The notes: generated by a model from the letters alone, not told the origin. A DNA stretch of 12,912 nucleotides from Deltaproteobacteria bacterium (GCA_019313505.1 JAFDBA010000090.1:1-12912); one strand, 5' to 3'; shown: positions 1-7,049, counted from the first letter of the stretch. A program made the numbers and translations.

Positions 1-51
1 ACGAAGAGCATTGAGTACGGCTCGCGATGGCGGGCAGGAGCGCCTTCCACA

Positions 52-93
52 TTCGACGTTCGACGTTGAACGTTCGATGTTCGATGTTCAAAT
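52..93. repeat. 7-bp tandem repeat array upstream of selD
   Basis: Five to six consecutive 7-bp units can be read: TTCGACG, TTCGACG, TTGAACG, TTCGATG, TTCGATG, then a decaying TTCAAAT. Two plus-strand frames run into the array from position 1 before stopping: one ends at the TGA at 67-69, the other at the TAA at 116-118. The end of an upstream gene may therefore lie here, but the 22 to 38 residues available are not recognisable. Apart from this array and the TGAAATTA motifs reported under findings, I see nothing in 1-182. Function unknown; such arrays are typical of intergenic simple repeats. Confidence 0.75.
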
Positions 94-182
94 TGTTGCA
101 TCTGAAATTACGACGTAACTTTAATATCACGTTGAAATTATGAATGCAGGTCAGGAGTTCTGAAATTAGGGAGATTATACCC

Positions 183-1238
183 ATGACAGATCAAAAAGCA
201 AAGCCGCTTCGCCTTACGGAAACCGTCGCAGGATCAGGGTGAGCGTCAAAATTGCCTCCGGGGGACCTGGAGAGGGCGCTTTGCGGACTTGAATTTCCCA
301 CAGATTCCAACGTGATCGTGGGGTTGGAAAAGGCGGATGATGCCGGCGTCTACAAGGTGTCGGATGATCTTGCCATTATTCAAACCGTGGATTTTTTTAC
401 CCCCATTGTCGATGATCCATACGAATTCGGACAAATTGCAGCGGCAAACGCGTTAAGTGATGTCTATGCCATGGGCGGGGTGCCCAAAACCGCCATGAAC
501 CTGGTGGCCTTTCCCCTCAAAGACATGGACATGTCCGTCCTTCGGCAGATCATCCAGGGGGGCCTGGATAAAATGAGGGAGGCCGGCGTGGTTCTGGTGG
601 GTGGACATAGCGTGGAAGACAAAGAACTCAAATACGGCTTATCCGTTACGGGATTTATCCACCCGGATCGAGTACTTACCAAGAAAAATTTAAAGGCGGG
701 GGATCGCCTGATACTGACCAAACCACTGGGCACGGGCATTATCAACACAGCCATAAAGGGCGGATTAGCTTCAAAAGAAATTACAGACACCGTCACCCGT
801 TTAATGGCAACGCTCAACAGGGATGCAGCAGAAATCATGGAGCATTACCCCGTCCACGCGTGCACCGATATTACCGGGTTCGGTTTCCTGGGCCACATTG
901 CTGAGATGGTTGTTGATTCCGGAACAGGGATTCGTATTCAAACGGACAGGGTGCCGATCCTGCCCCAAACCCTGAATTACGCCGGCATGGGCCTTTTGCC
1001 GGCAGGCGCATATAAAAACAGAGAGTTTTTTGAACGCCATGTGGGCTTTGCGCCCCGGGTGGATCCTTTGATTCAAGACATCCTTTTTGACCCTCAAACA
1101 TCAGGAGGCCTGCTCATATGTGTTGAGGGTGATAGGGCTCATGACCTTCTGCAGGCATTAAAACAAAAGGGTATTCATGATGCCGCCATTGTCGGACAGG
1201 TTGAGCCCGGACCAAAAGAGCGAATCGTAGTCGAGTAA
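183..1238 (+). CDS. selD: Selenide, water dikinase (selenophosphate synthetase), selenocysteine-containing
   Basis: SelD makes selenophosphate from selenide, ATP and water; selenophosphate is the selenium donor for Sec-tRNA and for tRNA 2-selenouridine. The frame opens at an ATG preceded by AGGGAG at 168-173 and encodes about 351 residues, the usual size, provided the TGA at 240-242 is read as selenocysteine (residue 20). The residues around it, GSG-Sec-ASK, align with the Cys17 to Lys20 active-site stretch of E. coli SelD, so Sec replaces the catalytic Cys and Lys23 is the conserved lysine. Further family motifs follow in order: DDAGVY (about 52-57), TVDFFTPIVDDP with its Asp near 70, GGHS (140-143), TDITGFGFLGH and DPQTSGGLL near the C-terminus. 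A conventional gene caller would truncate the protein to a TTG at 252 and lose the active site. SelD here is itself a selenoprotein, so the organism should also carry selA, selB and selC. Very sure of family, and nearly as sure of Sec. Confidence 0.96.
240..277 (+). promoter_or_regulatory. UGA(Sec) codon and bacterial SECIS-like hairpin
   Basis: The UGA at 240-242 is followed by a short hairpin inside the coding sequence: CTCC (256-259) pairs with GGAG (269-272) around the 9-nt loop GGGGGACCT. Further pairs are possible below it, for example GCC 254-256 with GGC 275-277 as an alternative register. The loop starts 17 nt after the UGA and opens with G residues, which fits the known bacterial SECIS rule (small G-starting apical loop roughly 16-37 nt downstream). 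It would recruit SelB with Sec-tRNA to decode the UGA. The fold was drawn by eye, not computed. Confidence 0.75.
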
Positions 1239-1251
1239 ATAGTATGTCTAT

Positions 1252-1278
1252 CAGGGTTGAAATTTACTTTCAATCCTG
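1252..1278 (+). other. Hairpin between selD and the radical SAM gene
   Basis: CAGGGTTGAAA (1252-1262) and TTTCAATCCTG (1268-1278) form an 11-bp stem with one G-T wobble around the 5-nt loop TTTAC, 13 bp after the selD stop. No T-run follows it on the plus strand (ttacgaag), so it is not a standard intrinsic terminator. It could stabilise the selD mRNA end, attenuate read-through into the next gene, or do nothing. Confidence 0.6.
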
Positions 1279-1324
1279 TTACGAAGCGATTACACAACGG
1301 TTATAATTATCAAGGAGTGTATAT

Positions 1325-2545
1325 ATGCCTGATCAATTGAATCATTTGGACTATTATCGTCTGCCGTGGAATTATTCGGACAACGGCATCTCCTGGCTGG
1401 AACCCACCACTGATTGTAATCTTCGATGTGAAGGATGTTATCGACATTTACATAGGAACGGGCATAAATCCCTGAAGGATGTCCGTGCAGATCTTGAAGT
1501 TTTCAAGAACTTAAGAAAAAGTGATTGCATGAGTATTGCCGGCGGAGATCCACTTGTTTATCCGAAAATAGTGGAACTGGTAAAAATGGTAAAGGATATG
1601 GGATGGAAACCGATTATCAATACAAACGGTCTGGCACTCAATGAATCTTTATTGAAAGAGCTTAAACAGGCCGGCGTTTTTGGGTTTACATTTCATATCG
1701 ATACCAGCCAAAAACGACCCAAAGTCCATGCTGATTCGGAAAAGGAACTCAATGAGTTAAGGTTGTACTATGCCCGGATGCTGGCAAGAGTGGGTGATAT
1801 TGCCTGCTCGTTTAATGCCACCATATCCGAAAAAACATTGCATGAAATTCCGGATATGACTCAGTGGGCAGAAAAACACGCCGATATCGTTCATACCATG
1901 GTGTTTATTTTATATCGTTCTCCAAGCCTGTCAGAAAATTTTGATTTTTACGTAAAAGGGAAAAAAATCGATCTTGATGGAACCTACAAAGAGACAAATT
2001 GGGGGGGGGATAAGACCCTCATGGCACCGGATATCGTGGCAAAAATAAGAGAAGTTGATCCGATGTATACCCCATGTGCTTACTTGAACGGAACCGCGAA
2101 TCCAGACTCCCTAAAATGGCTTTTAGCCAACCGTGTGGTATTCAACGGAAAAACCATGGGGTATGTATCACCGAAATTTATGGAATTGGTGCAAACGCTG
2201 ACCCACCTGTTCACCGGTAAATATCTGGCATATACCAGGCCCCGAGGTGTTTCCATGGGCAAGCTGGCTTCTTTTCTTACAGGTCTGGTAGATAGAAAAA
2301 TGAGGCGCATTTTCATAAGAATTTTTTCCCGGATGTTGATCAATCCGAGAAATATTTTTCGCGCAGCCTATATTCAGAGTCTTATGATTATTCAGCCGGT
2401 CAATTTTGAGTCGGATGGCAGACAGGATATGTGTGACAGTTGTCCGGATATCACTGTTCATAACGGAAAGCTGGTATGGAGTTGCCGTCTTGAAGAAATG
2501 AATACTTACGGCGCATTTGTTCAGTGCGTACCCAAGCGGGAATAG
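1325..2545 (+). CDS. Radical SAM protein of unknown function with extra C-terminal cysteines
   Basis: A 406-residue protein starting at an ATG with a good ribosome site (AAGGAG, 1312-1317, 7 nt spacing). The radical SAM cluster-binding motif CxxxCxxC is Cys31, Cys35 and Cys38 (CNLRCEGCYR), and IAGGDPL (71-77) is the family's GGEP-type SAM-amine motif. The first ~240 residues form the TIM-barrel-like core. The C-terminal third has further cysteines: Cys251, a CDSC pair at 370/373, Cys387 and Cys401, which could hold an auxiliary Fe-S cluster as in SPASM-type enzymes, although the spacing does not match a classical SPASM motif. The basic stretch at about 322-345 may be an amphipathic or membrane-contacting segment (inference). 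It follows selD by 86 bp in the same direction and ends at a terminator. Substrate not recognisable; a role in selenium or lipid metabolism is possible only by neighbourhood. Confidence 0.9.
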   Translation: MPDQLNHLDYYRLPWNYSDNGISWLEPTTDCNLRCEGCYRHLHRNGHKSLKDVRADLEVFKNLRKSDCMSIAGGDPLVYPKIVELVKMVKDMGWKPIINTNGLALNESLLKELKQAGVFGFTFHIDTSQKRPKVHADSEKELNELRLYYARMLARVGDIACSFNATISEKTLHEIPDMTQWAEKHADIVHTMVFILYRSPSLSENFDFYVKGKKIDLDGTYKETNWGGDKTLMAPDIVAKIREVDPMYTPCAYLNGTANPDSLKWLLANRVVFNGKTMGYVSPKFMELVQTLTHLFTGKYLAYTRPRGVSMGKLASFLTGLVDRKMRRIFIRIFSRMLINPRNIFRAAYIQSLMIIQPVNFESDGRQDMCDSCPDITVHNGKLVWSCRLEEMNTYGAFVQCVPKRE

Positions 2546-2607
2546 AAACGACTTTTGAACCTTTTGGTCGTTGCATCCGGTCGCAAGGAGAACTTTATTT
2601 TGCCCTG

Positions 2608-2638
2608 AAAAACCTTGTCCTTTGGGCCAGGTTTTTTT
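2608..2638. terminator. Bidirectional intrinsic terminator between convergent genes
   Basis: AAAAACCTTGTCC (2608-2620), loop TTT, GGGCCAGGTTTTT (2624-2636) form a stem with one mismatch and one G-T pair, followed by further T residues on the plus strand and by A residues (T-run on the minus strand) on the other side. It sits between the radical SAM stop at 2545 and the minus-strand stop at 2647, so it can end both transcripts. Confidence 0.8.
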
Positions 2639-2646
2639 ATGCCCTT

Positions 2647-3635
2647 TTATCGAAAGGCACCCCCCCGATATAACCGCCAAAATATAAAACAAATTCCTAA
2701 AAAGGGAATCCGCCGCAGACGCGGTGTCACCGCAATAGTAATTCCCGAATGTCGCTCTATTTTCCACAACACGTAGTCGATGCCGCCTTTAAATGTCAGC
2801 AGGGCCTTTAAAAGACGCAACATCGATAGCAACTTGCCCTGGATAAACCGCACATGCCATGCCAATCGGTTGATAAACCGTATCCGGATAGGAATTTGTG
2901 CGTGATAGTGGCAACAGACATTGCGAGTAACCGCGTCCACGGAATATGGAAGTGCACCCATCGCGATACGGGTCAGTTGCTCGTAATACTGCGGGGCCCA
3001 TTCGAACAGACGCGCCAGTTTTTCCGGACGTTCTGCCCGAAGTTCCGCTCGACCGGACGTTCTGCCCGAAGTTCCGCTCGATAACTGAGCAACAACCCCT
3101 GATACCATAATGTGCGGGCGTCAAATTGCGCCGGTATGTAAGGCAAGGCACGAGTCATGAACGTAATAACTGCCTGGGCCAAGGCGGTGTACACAACATC
3201 GGCAATCGATTCATGGCGGGAATACAGGATTCCGGTAGGCTGGGCAAATCGTCCCCATAAATATGAATGAAACCAGCTCATTGAGGTACCGCGTTGAAAA
3301 TCTGCCAGAGAGATGACCGTATATTTGGCCCGCACCACGATACCGTTAACCGTTACTTCCAAATAAAACACATTCGGCGGCAACAGCCTGTTTAAGGTCG
3401 TATACAGGTGTTTGCGATATGCACCACGATAACTGTTGACCAGCAGATATAAATCAACCAATCCATCACCGGCGTCGCCCCTTCGAAAACACGAACCATG
3501 AAATAAAATGGCCAGGACAGCATTTCCATATCGGTCCAATAATTCATTGCGCAACGCATGCAGACCCGTCGGAACGAATCCGGATGCATGCTGACGGATG
3601 AATGGGATGATCTGACGTGAGGTTTCCATGATCAC
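2647..3635 (-). pseudogene. Tam41/Mmp37-like phosphatidate cytidylyltransferase, frameshifted by a 29-bp duplication
   Basis: Two overlapping minus-strand frames (3635 to 2973 and 3108 to 2647) are one gene split by a perfect 29-bp tandem duplication at 3024-3081. Removing one copy joins SYRAELRAERP to EKLARLFEW and gives a single protein of about 319 residues, close to human TAMM41. Family features: a nucleotidyltransferase start GSCFRRGD..DGLVDLYLLV (about residues 47-66), NVFYLEVTVNG followed by KYTVISLADF, WFHSYLWGRFAQP (the LY.AGR..KP segment of Tam41), LSYRAELRAERPEK (the LSY.GD.R segment) and a hydrophobic/basic C-terminus LLKALLTFKGGI. Tam41 makes CDP-diacylglycerol from phosphatidic acid and CTP in mitochondria. 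The GTG start at 3635 overlaps the upstream kinase stop as GTGA, so the two are translationally coupled; an ATG at 3629 is the alternative start. As it stands, the frame makes a 220-residue protein whose last ~21 residues are foreign and which lacks the helical C-terminal third. It is a pseudogene, a slippage switch or an assembly error. Confidence 0.8.
3024..3081. repeat. Perfect 29-bp tandem duplication inside the Tam41-like gene
   Basis: The 29-bp unit beginning CCGGACGTTCTGCCC and ending GTTCCGCTCGA occurs at 3024-3052 and again, identical and with no spacer, at 3053-3081. Because 29 is not a multiple of three, the second copy shifts the reading frame of the minus-strand gene. The identity of the two copies indicates a recent event. 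Confidence 0.97.
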
Positions 3636-4591
3636 AATCTTAGAAATGATGCCTGTCCACCATCGGTTATGATTATATCCTCGTTCGATGATGCAGGCAG
3701 ATGAAGTTCTCCATCCAGTGTAAATCCACCGGTGACTCGCAACCGCACTGCACTGACATTATAGCTGAAATAACCGTTTTCCGGTATCCGATAGCGGGAG
3801 GCCTTACCACATGCCAATAACGATAGAACATTTATTAGATGTTCAGGCCGGGCATGGATTAAGGTGACATGCAATGGCGCATTCTCTATGCCCCAGAAGG
3901 GGCGCAACCCGAGAAACAGACGTTCAACAGTAGTGATCAACACCAACAGAAAATCATCCTTCAGGCATGATCTCTGATCCAGACGGATGGTCATAGGTGC
4001 TGTGCGCCGATACTTACTATCTTTCCGAACAACGCCCAGTACATATTTTGCCAGTGTCAACCCGGGAGCCAGTTCACCATGCAATCCCTTGGTATGAATA
4101 TTTCGGCGACAGAACTCAATTGCCTGGTAAATAACTGCTGCTCCAAAAATCATCCCGTACAGCGGGTGCTGATGAGATGATATCTCTACTTTCATGATCG
4201 GTCGCCGGACAATACCCCATTTACCCTCTCCGGTATTCACCCAATTCAACAATTTACTCAAACCACGATCACGGGAACCCTTGATCCCTACATCTCTGGC
4301 AATGATACTGTCTGTACCTGCACACAAAAGCGCCAAAAGCGGCATGCGTCTGAACGGTTTGCAGAAAAATATGGCGGTGAGAACGGTTTGAATGGTTCCG
4401 TCCCCACCGTTGATCACCACCAGGTCTATCTCATTACGTTCAAATTCTTCCAGGACCGCTACAGTATCCGCCAGGGTTTGCGCCTCGCGATGCAGGGGAT
4501 TCGGATGACGGTTTAATATATTTCGAACCGCCCCTAAACCTTTTTGATTTCCACCACTTTTAGGGTTGCTTACAACACCCACGCGCAACAT
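3632..4591 (-). CDS. DAGK-family lipid kinase (YegS/DgkB/ceramide-kinase type)
   Basis: A 319-residue protein of the diacylglycerol kinase catalytic family, which phosphorylates a lipid hydroxyl with ATP. Visible motifs: NPKSGG at residues 9-14, the nucleotide loop GGDGT at 62-66, the GTDS stretch where other members have GT.N, and GGFTLDGE near the C-terminus (the family's DGE). Length is normal. I chose the ATG at 4591; the frame also opens at a TTG at 4681, but that extension has no family similarity and runs to the edge of a dispersed repeat. No strong Shine-Dalgarno is seen before 4591 (GGA with short spacing). It is the middle gene of the minus-strand operon, between a CDP-alcohol phosphatidyltransferase and a CDP-lipid synthase with which its stop overlaps. 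That context says it makes a lipid phosphate for cytidylylation. The lipid could be diacylglycerol or ceramide; Caulobacter CpgB shows that this family includes bacterial ceramide kinases. Confidence 0.88.
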   Translation of the reverse strand: MLRVGVVSNPKSGGNQKGLGAVRNILNRHPNPLHREAQTLADTVAVLEEFERNEIDLVVINGGDGTIQTVLTAIFFCKPFRRMPLLALLCAGTDSIIARDVGIKGSRDRGLSKLLNWVNTGEGKWGIVRRPIMKVEISSHQHPLYGMIFGAAVIYQAIEFCRRNIHTKGLHGELAPGLTLAKYVLGVVRKDSKYRRTAPMTIRLDQRSCLKDDFLLVLITTVERLFLGLRPFWGIENAPLHVTLIHARPEHLINVLSLLACGKASRYRIPENGYFSYNVSAVRLRVTGGFTLDGELHLPASSNEDIIITDGGQASFLRL

Positions 4592-4683
4592 TTTATCCAG
4601 TGAAAAATTGAAAGACCCGTGCGACAGGTCTTCACCTGTTGAAAGTGATATTTGACTGGTATCTTCCCGTGCGTCTCTCAAAG

Positions 4684-4807
4684 TTGACGGCCTCGTAAAA
4701 AGTCACGAATTCAACTATAGATGGCTAAGTAAAAAGGTTCATATACAAGGCGTAGTATTTTTTCAGGAACGAGGCCATACATGTAGTATGCCGAGTGTCT
4801 GAAAAAG
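4684..4807. repeat. Dispersed palindromic repeat between two operon genes
   Basis: Inverted pairs organise this segment: GGCCTCGT (4689-4696) with ACGAGGCC (4769-4776), TTTTTTCAG (4758-4766) with CTGAAAAAG (4799-4807), and CATAC/GTATG around ATGTA (4776-4790). The 13-mer CTCGTAAAAAGTC (4692-4704) recurs at 12661-12673. I associate this kind of sequence with repeats in Desulfobacteraceae genomes (memory, not searched). It covers the 3' end of the phosphatidyltransferase gene and the leader of the kinase gene. The boundaries are my estimate from the outermost pairings. Confidence 0.6.
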
Positions 4808-6008
4808 TTTTAGTATAGTGTGTAAACAACCGTATCGCAAGGGATTTGTCATGCAAAGATGGGTTGACATCCATAAACCAGGACCTTAATGGTCCCTGAA
4901 TGATCCGCACGTAGCCGGCCCACACCAGCCGTAAGAGAAGGAAAAGGCTGGTCCATACCGTCCAGAAAGCAACCGCCAAAAGCCCGAGGTCGGGGCGGCC
5001 CACGAAGAAGCATAAGGTTAACAAAATCATGTTCGGGTTGCGCCTGGCTGTAATCAGCCTGAAATACGAATCCATCGGGCGCCAGCAGAAAATCCCGAAT
5101 CTTCCCAGACACCGCTGGAATACAACTTCGGTAAAACGACCCACAACATACCCGATCACGATGAACCATAAGACGGCACTCAACGAAAATCCTAAACCCT
5201 CCGGATGGGATATTTTTAAGCCAAGGCCCCACAAGATATACCAAATCGGCGGGTGGATAATGTCAATAATGTGGTCAAAATAGTGGCCAAACCGGCTGGA
5301 CGTTACGGTTACTCGCGCCAATTTTCCATCCACGGTGTCCAAAAAGGTCATCAACCATCCTGCTAGCAGACCCCAGCCATAATGACCGTAGGCGAACAAC
5401 ACCCCGGCGAGTATTACCAGTAACAAGCCTGTCAAGGTGACATGGTTCGGCCGGATCCCAAAGCGAACACATTGTCCGACCACCCATCGGGCCGGAATCG
5501 GCCAGGCCCACTTTGTGACCAAATCGGTGACGCCTTTATAGGACCAGTCGAAAAGTCGCCGTTCCAAATCCCGGCTTTTTTCAGCTGAAATGGATAGCAC
5601 AAAAGGAGGCTCAAACTTGCGTATCCTTTCTTGAAAGGAGATGGACAAGGTTTCCAGGGTCTGGATCTTCACGCCCGGCAGCGATTCAGCCATTGCGGTT
5701 TCTTCGATGACATCCAGGGCTTGATGTGCTATGCTGGCAGGAACATGAGCTGCAACAGCTATCTCTTTCGGCTCCCCGTTAACTTGCAGGACAATGTTTG
5801 GCGTTTCGGCCAGATAATTGACCAGGCGGTCGTCGAACAGGTGGTCGGCACGCAGGATCAAAACAGAGTCGTCGTCACAAAGAGCGCTGAGGTCATTCAC
5901 CATCTTACTTTTACCATCGGCTTTTAACACACGTTCAATGCGCTGACATGATGTAAGACCCCAGATCTTAACCGGGCATTCTCTATAAATGTAAGCATAT
6001 AGCGTCAT
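4725..6008 (-). CDS. CDP-alcohol phosphatidyltransferase with an N-terminal nucleotidyltransferase-like domain
   Basis: A 427-residue two-part protein. Residues ~1-145 resemble a nucleotidyltransferase fold (VLILRADHLFDDRL at 49-62) but lack the usual glycine-rich NTP-binding signature, so this part is probably inactive or only structural. Residues ~180-400 are an integral-membrane CDP-alcohol phosphatidyltransferase with the complete signature DxxDGxxAR(x8)GxxxDxxxD: Asp224, Asp227, Gly228, Ala231, Arg232, Gly241, Asp245, Asp249. Such enzymes exchange CMP of a CDP-lipid or CDP-head group for an alcohol. The arrangement recalls the IPCT-DIPPS fusion of inositol phosphate metabolism. It heads the operon leading to the lipid kinase and the Tam41-like gene, so it most simply uses the CDP-lipid they make. 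The last ~26 residues (402-427) are encoded by the dispersed repeat and are unlikely to be functional. The ATG at 6008 has no strong ribosome site. The polar alcohol substrate is unknown. Confidence 0.88.
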   Translation of the reverse strand: MTLYAYIYRECPVKIWGLTSCQRIERVLKADGKSKMVNDLSALCDDDSVLILRADHLFDDRLVNYLAETPNIVLQVNGEPKEIAVAAHVPASIAHQALDVIEETAMAESLPGVKIQTLETLSISFQERIRKFEPPFVLSISAEKSRDLERRLFDWSYKGVTDLVTKWAWPIPARWVVGQCVRFGIRPNHVTLTGLLLVILAGVLFAYGHYGWGLLAGWLMTFLDTVDGKLARVTVTSSRFGHYFDHIIDIIHPPIWYILWGLGLKISHPEGLGFSLSAVLWFIVIGYVVGRFTEVVFQRCLGRFGIFCWRPMDSYFRLITARRNPNMILLTLCFFVGRPDLGLLAVAFWTVWTSLFLLLRLVWAGYVRIIQGPLRSWFMDVNPSLHDKSLAIRLFTHYTKTFSDTRHTTCMASFLKKYYALYMNLFT

Positions 6009-6038
6009 AAAAACACATAATTTCTGTATAGGTACTCA
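6009..6038. promoter_or_regulatory. 30-bp divergent gap between phosphatidyltransferase and metallophosphoesterase
   Basis: Only 30 bp separate the two divergent start codons. That is too short for two independent promoters, so promoter elements must overlap the opposite coding regions or the transcripts overlap. No convincing -35/-10 pair is visible. The spacing suggests that the two genes are controlled together. Confidence 0.4.
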
Positions 6039-7049
6039 ATGGCTTTTATTCCCTCCGATGGAACAAAGATCAGCAGCGACTCTATTCGAATGGATACTGT
6101 TCCGGCCCCGGAGAAAAGATTTATCCTGGCTCATTTTTCCGACCCGCATATCGTATGCATAGGCCAAATTAAATGGCGTGATTTTATCAATAAACGGTTA
6201 TTTGGTTACCTGCGATGGAAGCTGCACCGCAAGACTGAGCACCGGAATGAAATTCTTGCCAGTCTTCAAAAAGACCTACAGCGGACAAAACCGGATCATA
6301 TCGCCATTACTGGTGATTTGACCCATATGAGCCTGCCTTCTGAATTCAAAAAAGTCCGGAGGTGGCTGCAATCACTCGGCACACCGACCCAAGTCACCGT
6401 CGTTCCCGGCAACCATGACGCTTATGTCCGGACCGATTGGCATAAAACCTTTGCCTGCTGGTTAGATTACATGGTTTCCGACACACAATACCAACAAACG
6501 AGCCCGGCAAACAGTTTTAACGATCTGTTCCCCACCTTGCGGGTACGGGGCCAAATCGCTTTAATCGGGGTGTGCACCGCCCGTCCGAACACACCATACC
6601 TGGCCATCGGCAGTATCGGCGCCTTTCAGCTGAAAAAACTGGAAACTATCCTAAAACAGACTGCCGGTCAGCGCCTTTTCCGCATCATGTCGATTCATCA
6701 CCCGCCGATATCCGGTATTGTCAGCTGGCGTAGGCGCCTGACGGATGCACCGGCTCTGCGCAAGCTACTTGCACGTTACGGGACTGAGCTGATCCTGCAT
6801 GGCCATGCGCATAAAACCGCCCACAACACCCTGAGCATCCCGGCAGGTTTAACCCCGGTCATGGGGGCACCGTCGGCATCGTCTTTGGGCCGCACCTATG
6901 AACGCCGGGCTCGCTGTTACGTCTATAAAATCATTCGCTCCGGTGGTGGCTGGGACGTTAACATTGCCGAACGTGTCTATTCACCGAATGATTATTGCTT
7001 TATTCCCGGGGGTGAACAGCGCTTTTATGTTCCTGCTATGGCAGGTTAA
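6039..7049 (+). CDS. Calcineurin-like metallophosphoesterase
   Basis: A 336-residue cytoplasmic phosphoesterase with every metal-binding block of the family: DPH (35-37), GDLTH (92-96), GNHD (124-127), HHPP (220-223) and GHAH (255-258). These bind two metal ions and hydrolyse phosphomono- or diesters. No signal peptide or membrane span is visible. The first ~25 residues lack family similarity, and an in-frame ATG at 6090 is an alternative start; neither has a strong ribosome site (ATAGG lies upstream of 6039). It diverges from the phosphatidyltransferase operon by 30 bp and is convergent with lptG. By context it may remove a phosphate from a phospholipid intermediate, as phosphatases do on phosphatidylglycerol phosphate or phosphatidylinositol phosphate. 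LpxH and cAMP phosphodiesterase-like roles are alternatives; the substrate cannot be read from the sequence. Confidence 0.9.
   Translation: MAFIPSDGTKISSDSIRMDTVPAPEKRFILAHFSDPHIVCIGQIKWRDFINKRLFGYLRWKLHRKTEHRNEILASLQKDLQRTKPDHIAITGDLTHMSLPSEFKKVRRWLQSLGTPTQVTVVPGNHDAYVRTDWHKTFACWLDYMVSDTQYQQTSPANSFNDLFPTLRVRGQIALIGVCTARPNTPYLAIGSIGAFQLKKLETILKQTAGQRLFRIMSIHHPPISGIVSWRRRLTDAPALRKLLARYGTELILHGHAHKTAHNTLSIPAGLTPVMGAPSASSLGRTYERRARCYVYKIIRSGGGWDVNIAERVYSPNDYCFIPGGEQRFYVPAMAG

Noticed and set aside
252..1238. SelD starting at the TTG at 252
   Set aside because: This start lacks the catalytic residue and lysine region; the frame continues upstream through a Sec UGA to an ATG with a ribosome site.
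1279..1307. Promoter TTACGA-N17-TATAAT before the radical SAM gene
   Set aside because: The -35 is weak and the transcript would start at about 1314, inside the Shine-Dalgarno AAGGAG (1312-1317), so it could not serve this gene unless leaderless.
3024..3081. Start of a CRISPR array (29-bp repeats)
   Set aside because: The two copies are directly adjacent with no spacer and lie within a coding sequence, so this is a tandem duplication.
2854..3084. Plus-strand 76-residue ORF over the 29-bp duplication
   Set aside because: It lies antisense to the Tam41-like gene, whose protein-level similarity explains the sequence.
4592..4681. N-terminal extension of the lipid kinase from a TTG at 4681
   Set aside because: The extra 30 residues have no family similarity and begin at the edge of a dispersed repeat; the kinase fold starts right at the ATG at 4591.
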